Below are positions 1 through 10,048 of a DNA stretch of 64,000 bases, piece by piece (within the stretch, counting starts at the first letter, position 1; every line of letters starts with the position of its first letter). The position numbers and the translations under genes are program-made. Below the pieces are notes generated by a model. That model ran no database searches, was not told the origin of the DNA, and saw nothing but the letters and a program-made list of their open reading frames with translations. Origin of the DNA: Schaalia sp. Marseille-Q2122 (GTDB lineage: Bacteria > Actinomycetota > Actinomycetes > Actinomycetales > Actinomycetaceae); assembly GCF_903645355.1 (NCBI RefSeq), contig NZ_CAHJXR010000004.1:248001-312000 (forward strand), read 5' to 3'.

Positions 1-1322
1 ACGGCATCAATGAAGACATCGTGCGCCAGATCTCTGCGCATAAGAACGAACCCGAGTGGATGCTTGAGCGTCGCCTCAAGGCCCTCGAAATGTTCGAACG
101 CAAGCCCATGCCCACCTGGGGCCCGGATCTGTCGTACCTGGATTTCGATGACTTCAAGTACTACGTGCGCCCCACCGACCGTCAAGTGAAATCCTGGGAA
201 GACCTCCCCGAGGAAATCCGCGACACCTACGATCGCCTGGGTATTCCGGACGCAGAAAAGAACCGCCTGGTCGCTGGCGTCGCCGCCCAGTACGAGTCCG
301 AGGTTGTCTACCAGCAGATCCAAGAAGACCTCGAACGACAGGGCGTCATCTTCCTCGACACTGACAGTGGCCTGCGTGAATACCCGGAGATCTTCAAGGA
401 ATACTTCGGGAAGTCCGTGCCTTCGGGCGACAATAAGTTCGCCGCACTCAACACCGCCGCATGGTCGGGTGGCTCCTTCATCTACGTCCCGCCGGGCGTC
501 CATGTGGAGATCCCCCTCCAGGCCTACTTCCGTATTAACACCGAAGCAATGGGCCAGTTTGAACGCACCCTCATTGTCGCCGACGAAGGCTCCTACGTTC
601 ACTACGTCGAAGGATGCACCGCACCCATCTACGACGTGAACTCCCTGCACTCGGCAGTGGTGGAAATCTTCGTCCGCAAGGACGCGCGCGTTCGCTACAC
701 CACTATCCAGAACTGGTCCACCAACGTCTTGAACCTGGTGACCCAGCGCGCCATCGTTGAAGAAGGCGCCACCATGGAATGGGTGGACGGCAACATGGGT
801 TCAGCCGTCACCATGAAGTACCCTGCCTGCTTCCTCATGGGTGAGCACGCACGTGGCGAAACCCTGTCCATCGGTTTTGCTGGCCCGAACCAGCACCAGG
901 ACACCGGCGCCAAGATGGTCCACATGGCACCCCACACCTCCTCCTCCATTGTCGCCAAGTCGGTCTCCCGTGGTGGTGGCCGCACCTCCTACCGTGGCCT
1001 GGTCGAGGTCCACCAGCGTGCCCGTCACTCCAAGTCCAATGTGCTCTGTGACGCGCTCCTGGTCGACAAGATCTCCCGCACAGACACCTACCCCTACGTT
1101 GACGTGCGCACCGATGACGTCGAAATGGGGCACGAGGCCACCGTATCCAAGGTCTCCGAAGACCAGCTCTTCTACCTGATGAGCCGCGGCCTGGACGAAA
1201 ACGAAGCAATGGCGACCATTGTCCGTGGCTTCGTTGAGCCCATCGCGAAGGAACTCCCCATGGAGTACGCCCTCGAACTCAACCGCCTCATCGAGCTGCA
1301 GATGGAAGGATCGGTCGGCTGA
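1..1322 (+). CDS. sufB: Fe-S cluster assembly protein SufB (5' end outside window)
   Basis: SufB is a scaffold subunit of the SufBCD complex, on which iron-sulfur clusters are built in the cytoplasm. The reading frame is open from base 3, and its first codons read [20 protein letters not shown], the usual N-terminal region of SufB, so the true start lies upstream of the window. About 440 residues are visible, including the conserved right-handed beta-helix core and a C-terminal helical end ([15 protein letters not shown]) that resembles the end of SufD. The stop is one base before the sufD start, so the genes are probably co-transcribed. Any upstream SufR-type regulator would lie outside the window. 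Confidence 0.95.
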   Translation, partial: GINEDIVRQISAHKNEPEWMLERRLKALEMFERKPMPTWGPDLSYLDFDDFKYYVRPTDRQVKSWEDLPEEIRDTYDRLGIPDAEKNRLVAGVAAQYESEVVYQQIQEDLERQGVIFLDTDSGLREYPEIFKEYFGKSVPSGDNKFAALNTAAWSGGSFIYVPPGVHVEIPLQAYFRINTEAMGQFERTLIVADEGSYVHYVEGCTAPIYDVNSLHSAVVEIFVRKDARVRYTTIQNWSTNVLNLVTQRAIVEEGATMEWVDGNMGSAVTMKYPACFLMGEHARGETLSIGFAGPNQHQDTGAKMVHMAPHTSSSIVAKSVSRGGGRTSYRGLVEVHQRARHSKSNVLCDALLVDKISRTDTYPYVDVRTDDVEMGHEATVSKVSEDQLFYLMSRGLDENEAMATIVRGFVEPIAKELPMEYALELNRLIELQMEGSVG

Positions 1323-1323
1323 T

Positions 1324-2523
1324 ATGACCCAAGAGACCACCACCCCCACCGAAGGCGCACAGCGTAACGGCGCCAGCGACTCCATGGTGCACGTCACCCG
1401 CGCTGACCGCTTCACCTCCTTCGACCTTGCTGAACACCCCGTGCCTCACGGTCGTGAGGAAGACTGGCGCTTCACCCCGATGCGCCGCATCCGTCACCTC
1501 TTCGACCCCGAAACCTACGCCGGAGAGGACGCCGCCCTGCGCGTCGACGCCAGCGCTGAGGTCAGCGTCGAAACCGTCGGCCGTGATGACGAACGCCTCG
1601 GCACCGTCCTCGCCCCCGGTGACCGCACCGCCGCCGTCGCGTGGAATGGCTTCACTGAAGCGACCATCGTCACCATCCCCAAGGCCGCTGCCGTTAACAC
1701 CCCGATCGTCATCACCATTGACGAGGTCGAGGGCGCTCGCAACCAGCACCTCATGATCCGCGCCGAGGAACTCGCTTCCGCCACGGTCATCATCAACCAC
1801 ACGGGATCGGCGCAGGCGGTCCTCAACCAGAGCGTTGAGATTGAGGCCGGGGACGCCGCACAACTCACCGTCGTCTCCGTCCAGGAATGGGATGACACCA
1901 CGGTTCATGCTTCCAACCACCGCGTGGCCCTGGGCCGCGACACCGTGCTGCGCCACATTGTCGTCACCCTCGGCGGCGACCTCGTGCGCGTCAACGCCGA
2001 AACCGACTTCCGCGGACCTGGCGGCCAGCTCACCATGCTGGGCCTGTACTTCGTCGACGCCGGACAGCACCTTGAGCACCGCGTCTTCGTTGATCACTCT
2101 GAGCCCAACTGCTACTCCCGCGTCACCTACAAGGGCGCACTCCAGGGTAAGGACGCTCATTCGGTGTGGATCGGCGACTGCCTCATCCGAGAGGCCGCTG
2201 ACGGCACCGACACCTACGAACTCAACCGTAACCTCGTGCTCACCGAAGGCGCGAAGGCTGACTCGGTGCCCAACCTGGAGATCGAAAACGGCGAAATCGC
2301 AGGAGCCGGCCATGCTTCGGCCACCGGACGCTTCGACGATGAGCAGCTCTTCTATCTCATGAGCCGCGGCATCAGCGAAGCCGACGCGCGCCGCCTGGTC
2401 GTGCGAGGCTTCTTCGCTGAACTCATCGAGCAAATCGGTGTTCCCGCCGTTCAGGATCACCTGATGGCCGCCATTGAAGCCGAACTTGAACGCGCCTCAG
2501 CCGCTGGGGCACAAACGGTCTGA
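1324..2523 (+). CDS. sufD: Fe-S cluster assembly protein SufD
   Basis: SufD is the SufB paralogue that pairs with it in the SufB-SufC2-SufD scaffold complex. The 399-residue product keeps the family C-terminal signature ([20 protein letters not shown]), closely matching the same stretch in the adjacent SufB. The ATG at 1324 was chosen because it follows the sufB stop by one base; in-frame codons further upstream lie inside sufB. An 83-base spacer without an obvious hairpin separates it from sufC, so the operon appears to continue. Confidence 0.95.
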   Translation: MTQETTTPTEGAQRNGASDSMVHVTRADRFTSFDLAEHPVPHGREEDWRFTPMRRIRHLFDPETYAGEDAALRVDASAEVSVETVGRDDERLGTVLAPGDRTAAVAWNGFTEATIVTIPKAAAVNTPIVITIDEVEGARNQHLMIRAEELASATVIINHTGSAQAVLNQSVEIEAGDAAQLTVVSVQEWDDTTVHASNHRVALGRDTVLRHIVVTLGGDLVRVNAETDFRGPGGQLTMLGLYFVDAGQHLEHRVFVDHSEPNCYSRVTYKGALQGKDAHSVWIGDCLIREAADGTDTYELNRNLVLTEGAKADSVPNLEIENGEIAGAGHASATGRFDDEQLFYLMSRGISEADARRLVVRGFFAELIEQIGVPAVQDHLMAAIEAELERASAAGAQTV

Positions 2524-2606
2524 CCCGACGCAATACTGAGCGTCCGACGACCACCACAAGAACAGACTGAAAAGCAAGACAGCGGCTGAGACCGCAAGGA
2601 GAAACA

Positions 2607-3359
<753 letters not shown>

Positions 3360-3385
3360 GCTCCAGATAGCGAATTGGTGAAGTG

Positions 3386-4720
3386 ATGTCACAGAAGTCG
3401 GCCCCCGCACCCGTCCACGACGACGCCGCACCACGCGGCGGCGCCCGCCCATTCAACGACGCTGAGCTGGCGGAAATCCGCGCAGATTTCCCCATCCTCG
3501 AACGCGTTGGACGAGGCGGACGCCCCATCGTCTACCTTGATGCTGCAGCAACGGCCCAAAAGCCCCGCAGCGTCATCAGTGCGGAGGCCGACTTCTATAC
3601 CTTCAATAACTCCGCCGTACACCGCGGCACGCATTTGCTGGGCGACGAAGCCACCCAAGCCTACGAGGACGCCCGCTACGAGCTGGCCGCCTTCGTTGGC
3701 GGACGCGGCGACGAAATCGTGTGGACGAAGAACGCCACCGAAGCCATTAACCTCGTCGCCTACTCCATCGGCAACGCCTCCATCGGGCGCGGAGGATCAG
3801 CCTCTCACTCGCTGAGGATCGGACCAGGCGACCGTATTGTCACCACCCGAGCCGAACACCACGCCAACCTCGTTCCCTGGCAAGAACTCTGCGCGCGCAC
3901 CGGCGCTGAACTGGCCTGGCTTGACCTGGATGCTGACGGCCGCATCGACCTTGACACCCTCAGCGTCATCACCCCCAACACCAAGCTTGTCGCCTTTACC
4001 CACGTCTCCAACGTCACCGGCGCGCTCTCACCCGTGGACGCCATCGTCGCCGCCGCGCGCAATGTCGGCGCACTCGTGCTTTTGGACACCTGCCAATCCT
4101 CGGCCCACATGCCCATCGACGTTGCGGCGTTGGGCGTTGACTTCGCGGTCTTCTCCGCCCACAAGATGATGGGGCCCACCGGTATCGGCGCACTGTGGGC
4201 ACGCCGTCGATTGCTTGAAGCGATGCCTCCCGTCCTTGGAGGCGGCTCCATGATTGCCAGTGTCACCATGGAATCGGCCGAATACATGCCGCCCCCGGAA
4301 CGCTTCGAGGCCGGCACTCAACCCGTAGCGCAGGCAGCCACTTGGCCCGCAGCCCTTACCTACCTCACGTCTTTGGGAATGGACCGCATTCACGCACATG
4401 AGGCCGCTCTGACGGGTTACCTCATGGACGCGATCGGCGACATGCCCGGCATTAAGATTCTTGGCCCCACATCCTCTGCCGACCGTATTGGCGTGGTTGC
4501 CTTCGCCGTTGATGGCGTCCACCCCCACGACGTTGGACAGATTATGGATGGTGATGACATTGCGGTGCGCGTCGGACACCACTGTGCGATTCCGCTCCAC
4601 CACTTCTTCGGTGTACGCTCCTCCACACGTGCGTCGCTGTCTCCTTTCACAACAGTGGCCGACATCGACCGTTTTGTGGAATCCTTAGGACGTGTCGGTT
4701 CCTACTTTGGAAGGGTCTAA
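3386..4720 (+). CDS. sufS: Cysteine desulfurase SufS
   Basis: SufS is a PLP-dependent group II cysteine desulfurase that takes sulfur from L-cysteine as a persulfide and passes it to SufU. The 444-residue protein carries the PLP-lysine region FAVFSAHKMMGPTGIG and the catalytic-cysteine loop RVGHHCAIPLHHFFG. An N-terminal extension of roughly 25 residues precedes the conserved fold. A GTG directly before the ATG (3383) is an alternative start; the ATG at 3386 is preferred. The TAA stop overlaps the sufU ATG by one base, implying translational coupling. Confidence 0.95.
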   Translation: MSQKSAPAPVHDDAAPRGGARPFNDAELAEIRADFPILERVGRGGRPIVYLDAAATAQKPRSVISAEADFYTFNNSAVHRGTHLLGDEATQAYEDARYELAAFVGGRGDEIVWTKNATEAINLVAYSIGNASIGRGGSASHSLRIGPGDRIVTTRAEHHANLVPWQELCARTGAELAWLDLDADGRIDLDTLSVITPNTKLVAFTHVSNVTGALSPVDAIVAAARNVGALVLLDTCQSSAHMPIDVAALGVDFAVFSAHKMMGPTGIGALWARRRLLEAMPPVLGGGSMIASVTMESAEYMPPPERFEAGTQPVAQAATWPAALTYLTSLGMDRIHAHEAALTGYLMDAIGDMPGIKILGPTSSADRIGVVAFAVDGVHPHDVGQIMDGDDIAVRVGHHCAIPLHHFFGVRSSTRASLSPFTTVADIDRFVESLGRVGSYFGRV

Positions 4721-5190
4721 TGTCTAGCCTTGAACAGCTTTATCAGCAGGTGATCCTTGATCACTCCCGTCAACGCCATGGCAGTGGCACCCTCGACGAG
4801 GGAATGGGCGCTACCTCTCACCAGGTCAACCCCACCTGCGGTGACGAGGTCACCATGGGCGTGACCCTTGGTGCCGACGGCAACATCGAACGCATGGTGT
4901 GGGAGGGCGATGGTTGCTCCATCTCCCAAGCCTCCCTGTCCATCCTCAGTGACCTCATTGACGGCAAGGACCTCGCTCAAATCTCCGAACTCTACGCCGC
5001 CATGGAAACCATGATGCACTCGCGTGGCAAGGGAGTGCCCGACGACGTGCTTGATCTTCTTGAGGACGGTGCCGCCCTCGAAGGCAGCTCTCAATTCCCC
5101 AACCGCATTAAATGTGCCCTGCTTGGCTGGTACGCTCTGCGTGACTCGCTGGCTCAACTCGGCACCGATATCGCAGGAGAAACCCGATGA
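4720..5190 (+). CDS. sufU: SufU-type sulfur-relay protein
   Basis: SufU-type proteins resemble IscU but act with SufS as zinc-dependent sulfur acceptors in Gram-positive bacteria. The 156-residue product has the three expected cysteines: PTCGDEV, GDGCSIS and IKCALLGWYAL. The segment between the second and third cysteine is longer than in IscU, which is diagnostic of SufU. The start overlaps the sufS stop (TAATG) and the stop overlaps the next start (ATGA), placing it tightly inside the operon. Confidence 0.94.
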   Translation: MSSLEQLYQQVILDHSRQRHGSGTLDEGMGATSHQVNPTCGDEVTMGVTLGADGNIERMVWEGDGCSISQASLSILSDLIDGKDLAQISELYAAMETMMHSRGKGVPDDVLDLLEDGAALEGSSQFPNRIKCALLGWYALRDSLAQLGTDIAGETR

Positions 5191-5615
5191 CCCACACCGA
5201 TCCCGCTGCGAACCCCATGGCGCAAAGCGAGCCCGTCGAACAGCGCTTCGCCCCTGTCACCGAAGAAGTGAAGAAGCTTGAAGGCACCGAAATCATCGAG
5301 CAGGGCACCCTTGCCGGTGAAGATATTCTTGAAGCCCTCAAAGACGTTATTGACCCCGAACTCGGCATCAACATTGTCGACCTCGGCCTGGTCTACGGCG
5401 TCACCATCAGCCCGGAGAACGCCATCCGCCTGAATATGACGCTCACCTCCGCAGCCTGCCCGCTCACCGACGTCATTGAACGCCAGGCTGAAATGATCCT
5501 TGCGGAGTTCTCCTCTGAGGTGTCCATCAACTGGGTGTGGCTACCGCCGTGGGGGCCGGATCGCATCACCACCGACGGTCGCGATCAGTTGCGTGCCCTC
5601 GGGTTTAATGTCTGA
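5187..5615 (+). CDS. SufT-like MIP18/DUF59 Fe-S assembly factor
   Basis: This MIP18-family (DUF59) protein of 142 residues is the last gene of the SUF operon. Proteins of this type are accessory factors for Fe-S cluster maturation or carriage. The conserved core DPELGINIVDLGLVYGV is followed by TSAACPLTDVIE, which holds the family cysteine. The first 45 or so residues form a charged N-terminal extension ahead of the domain. It overlaps sufU by four bases (ATGA). Actinobacterial SUF operons commonly end with this gene, sometimes annotated sufT. Confidence 0.9.
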   Translation: MTHTDPAANPMAQSEPVEQRFAPVTEEVKKLEGTEIIEQGTLAGEDILEALKDVIDPELGINIVDLGLVYGVTISPENAIRLNMTLTSAACPLTDVIERQAEMILAEFSSEVSINWVWLPPWGPDRITTDGRDQLRALGFNV

Positions 5616-5634
5616 GGCGTAGCCCTTCGCCCTT

Positions 5635-5770
5635 CGTTTTGGTGGACCGCCGTCCGTTTTGCTAGACCGCCAAGGATCCCCGCCGCGAGACCGCCAAGGA
5701 TCCCCGCCGCGAGACCGCCAAGGATCCCCGCCGCGAGACCGCCAAGGATCCCCGCCGCGAGACCGCCAGG
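5635..5770. repeat. 24-bp tandem repeat (minisatellite), 4 full units plus partial
   Basis: Four identical 24-bp units lie head to tail at 5665-5688, 5689-5712, 5713-5736 and 5737-5760, each starting GACCGCCAAGGATCCCCG. A fifth partial unit (GACCGCCAGG) follows at 5761. Upstream, two diverged copies sharing CGTTTTG...GACCGCC lie at 5635-5651 and 5655-5671, so the array seems to have grown from one side. It sits between the convergent SUF operon and acyl-CoA ligase gene. The short open frames through it are simple repeats of the unit and are not credible genes. Confidence 0.9.
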
Positions 5771-5850
5771 GTACACCGCTCGTGCCCATGAGCCTTCACT
5801 TCGTTACGGCTCATATGCCCATCCGCACCGCGAGCAGTGTACCCTGGCGG
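5763..5850. repeat. 88-bp inverted-repeat element between convergent genes
   Basis: The arm CCGCCAGGGTACACCGCTCG (5763-5782) is matched in inverse orientation by 5831-5850, with 19 of 20 bases identical. The interior holds a second dyad, ATGAGCC (5788-5794) with GGCTCAT (5808-5814). The left arm starts inside the last partial unit of the adjacent minisatellite. A bidirectional terminator is the simplest reading; a MITE-like remnant is possible, but no target duplication is evident. Bases 5851-5953 hold nothing further that I can assign. Confidence 0.8.
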
Positions 5851-5953
5851 CCTTTCCTACGCTGACGGCTTTCCTTGCGGGGAAGAGATTACGCCCACAG
5901 GTTCACATCTGCGTATGACAGCGACAGTCCTTCGGCGCACAGAGAGGATAGCC

Positions 5954-7654
5954 TCACTTGCTGCGCAGGCGATTGAGAATGTGCTCCTTGACGAGGCGAC
6001 GCTGCACCTTGCCGAGCTGATTACGAGGCATGTCGAGGATGAACTCAATGCGGCGGGGGAGTGCGTAGTGGGGAAGCACGCGCTCAGCCCATGCACGCAC
6101 CTGGTCCAACGAGAGCGCATCAGCAGCGTTCTTGAGAATGATCGCGGCCGTGACTTCCTCGCGCGCATCCCCAGCGGGCAGGCCAATCACGGCCACGTCC
6201 TCGACCTCGGGCATCGTGCGGATCGCCTGCTCGACCTGAGTGGGGTAGACATTGAAGCCGCCCGAGAGGATTAACTCCTTCTTACGGTCAGACAAGACAA
6301 TGTAGCCATCCTCATTGACCCCAACATCTCCGGTCCTAAACCACCCATCTTCGGTGAAGACCTGGGCGTTCTCCTCCGGGGCATTGAGGTAGCCAGAGAA
6401 CACATTCGGGCCCTTCAAAAGGATCTCGCCAGCCTCTCCATCCTCCACATCACGGCTGGGATCCTCCAAGTCAACGAGGCGAATCTCCATCGACGGGTAG
6501 GGCAAGCCCAACACGCCATGACGACGATTCGGAGAGAGGGGAGAACCACACGAGACCGGGGAGGTCTCCGACAGGCCATAGCCTTCAATAATTGCCCCTC
6601 CCGTGTACTCCTCCCATCGGCGAGCAAGAGCGCCAGATAACGGCATCGCCCCGCACACCGACCACTTGATGGAACTGAGGGGCTGACCGGCCGTCTCAGC
6701 CGCCAACAAAATACGCTCAAACATCGGAGGAACACCGGGCATGAAAGTCACAGGCCTACGGCGCATGGCCTCCAAAGCAAGCTCGGCGTCAAACCTCGGC
6801 AAGATCACCTGGGTCGCAGCCAAACGCACAGCGCTACACAGCAGTAGGGTCAGGCCAAAAGCATGGAAGTACGGCAGAGCCGACATAAAGGTTTCAGCGC
6901 CCTCATGAAGCTTCCACACCCAGAACACATTCTGGTTGACGTTGGCGCCAATATTGAGGTGTGTCAGGGGCACAGACTTGGGTACACCATTGGTGCCACC
7001 CGTATGAAGAATGACCGCACGATCTTCCACCGACGCATAAGGAGTGGTATCAGGCAGTGGAGAAGCCGCCGCAACCGCACGATCCCAGGAACGGGTGCCC
7101 GCGGGAACCTCGCCACGCATCTGAGCGCGAGTCTCGCGTGCCTTCGCCACCGGCAACGACAGCAGGAAACGATGCCTGGCAGGCATGGCCGCTGAAATAT
7201 CAACGGTGAAGACCTGCTCAATCGAGGTTGAGCCATCAAGGGGATAGGCCTCAACGGACTTCTCCCACACGATCGCCACGCGGCCACCATGACGTTCCAA
7301 CTGGCCCTTGACCTCGGCGGCAGGAGCCAAAGGATTATGTTCAGCGGCTACGGCGCCAATACGCATGCACGCCCAGAAGGCAACAAAAGCCTGCGGACAA
7401 TTCGGCAAGGCAATGGCCACCACCTCGCCCTTCTTTACCCCCGCATCGCGGAGCACCTGAGCAGCACACAATACCTGCTGGTGAACCGCCTTATAGCTCA
7501 GTGTCGCACCAAAATAGTCGATCGCCGTGCGCGTCGGGTACAGGCGGGCAGCGTCGTCCAAGAGAGCGAAGAGCGACACCTCGGGGAGGGGGATTTCATA
7601 GGGACAGCCCGGATCGTAATGAGCGCGTGCTTGCTCAACGATACTCATGGCCAT
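5954..7654 (-). CDS. Long-chain acyl-CoA synthetase / AMP-binding ligase
   Basis: This is a class I adenylate-forming enzyme of 566 residues that probably activates fatty acids to acyl-CoA. Core motifs are the phosphate-binding loop ILHTGGTNGVPKSVPLTH, the YGLSETSPV motif, GWFRTGDVG and DRKKELILSGGFNVYPTQVE, followed by a C-terminal domain with a late lysine (NQLGKVQRR). The P-loop is a little unusual: TGGTNGVPKS where TSGTTGxPKG is common. The ATG at 7654 is chosen because AAGGGA lies six bases upstream; a GTG at 7669 is the alternative. It stands alone and converges on the SUF operon. Substrate chain length cannot be read from sequence. Confidence 0.88.
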   Translation of the reverse strand: MAMSIVEQARAHYDPGCPYEIPLPEVSLFALLDDAARLYPTRTAIDYFGATLSYKAVHQQVLCAAQVLRDAGVKKGEVVAIALPNCPQAFVAFWACMRIGAVAAEHNPLAPAAEVKGQLERHGGRVAIVWEKSVEAYPLDGSTSIEQVFTVDISAAMPARHRFLLSLPVAKARETRAQMRGEVPAGTRSWDRAVAAASPLPDTTPYASVEDRAVILHTGGTNGVPKSVPLTHLNIGANVNQNVFWVWKLHEGAETFMSALPYFHAFGLTLLLCSAVRLAATQVILPRFDAELALEAMRRRPVTFMPGVPPMFERILLAAETAGQPLSSIKWSVCGAMPLSGALARRWEEYTGGAIIEGYGLSETSPVSCGSPLSPNRRHGVLGLPYPSMEIRLVDLEDPSRDVEDGEAGEILLKGPNVFSGYLNAPEENAQVFTEDGWFRTGDVGVNEDGYIVLSDRKKELILSGGFNVYPTQVEQAIRTMPEVEDVAVIGLPAGDAREEVTAAIILKNAADALSLDQVRAWAERVLPHYALPRRIEFILDMPRNQLGKVQRRLVKEHILNRLRSK

Positions 7655-7793
7655 ACCCAATCCCTTCACTGACGATTACCTTCTCAGGGTACTCCTGTCT
7701 GACGCCTGTCCCTGACACTTCTGGGGAGAAAGGGGAAGACGCGGCACAAGCTGCACCAATGCGCGCACTCGCAGGCGCCTGTCGAGCAGATGC

Positions 7794-8690
7794 TCAGAGA
7801 GAGCGTGCTTCCCAGGTGTTACACGCACCAATCGACCCCTGCGTCAAACCGTGCATCAGCCACTTCTGACGCTGCTCAGCCGAGCCATGCGTCCACGACT
7901 CCGGATTCGACCCGCCCTGGAAACGCTCCTGCAACCGGTCATCACCAATAGCCTGCGCCGTCTGCAAAGCCTGAGCAATCTCATCAGCGGTAGGAGTCTT
8001 CAAGAACGCCGCGCCAGATTCAGGATCAATCGTGTGCGACGCCCAATACATCCACACGCCCGCATAACAGTCAGCCTGCAGCTCCGAGCGCACACCACCG
8101 CCATTGGGTCCAGCCTCGCGCGTGTTGTAACGAGAGAAGACGCCCGAAATATTCTGAATGTGATGGCCCCATTCGTGGGCAACCACATACTCTTGTGCCA
8201 GAGGAGCATTGGCTGCACCAAAATCGCGCTCCATCTGGGTGAAGAAGTCAAGGTCGAGGTACACCGTGTGGTCAGCCGGGCAGTAGAAGGGGCCAACCGC
8301 TGACGTCGCATTACCGCAACCGGTCGATACAGAGTTCCGGAAGATCTTAAAACCGGGCATCTTGTAGGGCACGCCCGTCTGCTGCTCTGCAAGCTGAGCA
8401 TTCCACACGACGTCAAGAGAATCCGCTGTGGTCACCATGCGGCACTCGGTGTAGGCATTCGCGTCAGCCCCCGTCTTGCAATGGGACAGGTCAACGGCGC
8501 TTTGAGCGGGGCCCTGCCCAACGGGAGCCTCTGAGAGCATGGAGGTGAGGTCAATCCCGGTGTACTGGGAGATCAAGAACAACGCGATGACGCCCAAGAT
8601 GGAGCCTCCACCAAGACTTGCGGCACGACCGCGACCGCCGGAGGTTTTTACGCGGGAGGAATCGGATCGTACGCTCTCATTGAAACTCAT
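7794..8690 (-). CDS. Neutral zinc metallopeptidase, YpfJ family
   Basis: This 298-residue membrane-anchored putative zinc peptidase belongs to the YpfJ family (Pfam PF04228). A cytoplasmic N-terminus with a Gly/Arg stretch is followed by one membrane segment (near GVIALFLISQYTG). The outer domain carries the zinc-binding motif VAHEWGHHIQN and paired cysteines. Start ATG 8690 has AGAGAGG six bases upstream. It begins two bases after the tgt stop on the same strand, so it is probably the last gene of the queuosine-related operon, although its own function is unknown. Confidence 0.88.
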   Translation of the reverse strand: MSFNESVRSDSSRVKTSGGRGRAASLGGGSILGVIALFLISQYTGIDLTSMLSEAPVGQGPAQSAVDLSHCKTGADANAYTECRMVTTADSLDVVWNAQLAEQQTGVPYKMPGFKIFRNSVSTGCGNATSAVGPFYCPADHTVYLDLDFFTQMERDFGAANAPLAQEYVVAHEWGHHIQNISGVFSRYNTREAGPNGGGVRSELQADCYAGVWMYWASHTIDPESGAAFLKTPTADEIAQALQTAQAIGDDRLQERFQGGSNPESWTHGSAEQRQKWLMHGLTQGSIGACNTWEARSL

Positions 8691-8692
8691 GG

Positions 8693-10048
8693 TCAGCCTC
8701 TCTTTGCTGCCAAAGCGCCGGCCCGGTAGCGGCCCAGCATCTCGTCGCGGAATGACTCGTAGGTGCCCTCTGCAATGGAGCGTCGGATACCATCCACCAA
8801 GCGCACGGTAAACCACTCATTGTGGATCGTCGCGAGAGTAGAGGCCAGAATCTCCTTTGCCTTGAAGAGGTGGCGGACATACGCCCGGGTGAAGTGAGTG
8901 CAAGTGTAACAGCCGCACCCTTCGACCAGCGGGGTGAAATCTGAGCGGAAGCGCGCATTCGTAATGTTGTAACGGCCATCGGGCGTGTAGATCGAACCAT
9001 TGCGTGCGACGCGGGAAGGATTCACACAGTCGAAGGTATCGGCGCCTGCCTCGACAGCACGGAAGAAATCATCGGGCTCGGAAATCCCCAGCAGGTGACG
9101 AGGCAGATCCTCCGGCAGTTCTTCGCATACCCACGAGACGATCGTCCCCAGGTTTTCCTTCTCCAACGCGCCGCCCACACCAAAGCCATCAAAACGCTGC
9201 CCCTCGACCTCCATTTGAGCCAAAGTGCGTGCAGCGCGCCTACGCAGATCCTCATACTGCGCGCCCTGCACCACACCCCACAGTTGCTGGTAGGGACGGT
9301 GGGATCGCTCCTCGGTGAGTCGCTTATGTTCGCGGAGGCACCGCACCGCCCACGCCTCCGTGCGATCCAAGGACTCTTCCTGATAGGAGCGAGGATGCAG
9401 GAGAGAAGTCAGCTCATCGAAGGCAAACATAATGTCCGAACCCAGCTCATGCTGGATCCCCATCGACACCTCCGGGTTGAAACGGTGGGCAGTACCGTCA
9501 ATGTGACTGTGGAAGATCACACCATCATCGTCAACGACAGCACGCGAAGCCTTCACTACCTGACGCAGGAGAGCCTCATTCGTGGTGTCGGCATTGCCTG
9601 AAAACTCCTCCGACAACACCTTCTTAAACCCAGCGCCCAAGCTCAGCACCTGGAAACCACCCGAATCCGTGTAGGTCGGCCCACGCCACCCCATAAAAGA
9701 CCCGAGGCCTCCGGCCGCATCCACCAGGTCAGATCCGGGCTGCAGGTAGAGGTGGTAGGCATTGGCCAGCACCGCCTGAGCCCCAAGGCCAGCCACCATT
9801 TCAGGGACGAGGGCCTTGACATTCGCTTTAGTCCCCACAGGAATGAACGCAGGGGTAGCGATATCACCGTGGGCCGTGTGAATGACACCGGTACGGCCGA
9901 GGCCCGCGCCAGTGTCAAGACGTGTGCCGAGAGTGAAGCCGCGGTCAGAGGTAACAGTGGGAGCCTCCAAGGCTGGGAAGAAGGATGAGCCTGTCGGCTG
10001 AGTGCCTTCCGTTGCGGCGAGGGGGGCTTCAATCCAGTGGGCGTTCAT
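8693..10048 (-). CDS. tgt: tRNA-guanine(34) transglycosylase
   Basis: Tgt exchanges guanine 34 in GUN anticodons for a queuosine precursor. The 451-residue protein has the substrate-binding segment YTDSGGFQVLSLG, the nucleophile region FDCVNPSRVARNGSIYTPDG and the zinc site CGCYTCTHFTRAYVRHL with a downstream TIHN histidine. An N-terminal extension of about 35 residues precedes the fold. It overlaps the transporter gene upstream by four bases. None of the queuosine synthesis genes queC, queD, queE, queF, queA or queG is in the window, so the pair looks like salvage, which only the whole genome can confirm. Confidence 0.95.
   Translation of the reverse strand: MNAHWIEAPLAATEGTQPTGSSFFPALEAPTVTSDRGFTLGTRLDTGAGLGRTGVIHTAHGDIATPAFIPVGTKANVKALVPEMVAGLGAQAVLANAYHLYLQPGSDLVDAAGGLGSFMGWRGPTYTDSGGFQVLSLGAGFKKVLSEEFSGNADTTNEALLRQVVKASRAVVDDDGVIFHSHIDGTAHRFNPEVSMGIQHELGSDIMFAFDELTSLLHPRSYQEESLDRTEAWAVRCLREHKRLTEERSHRPYQQLWGVVQGAQYEDLRRRAARTLAQMEVEGQRFDGFGVGGALEKENLGTIVSWVCEELPEDLPRHLLGISEPDDFFRAVEAGADTFDCVNPSRVARNGSIYTPDGRYNITNARFRSDFTPLVEGCGCYTCTHFTRAYVRHLFKAKEILASTLATIHNEWFTVRLVDGIRRSIAEGTYESFRDEMLGRYRAGALAAKRG

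Noticed and set aside
3383-3385. GTG as the sufS start
   Set aside because: The adjacent ATG is the more likely start and the difference is one residue.
5665-5770. CRISPR array
   Set aside because: The repeats are contiguous 24-bp units without unique spacers, and no cas genes are present.
5659-5865. Small protein with DRQGSPPR repeats
   Set aside because: The frame exists only because the 24-bp DNA unit is a multiple of three; there is no ribosome binding site.
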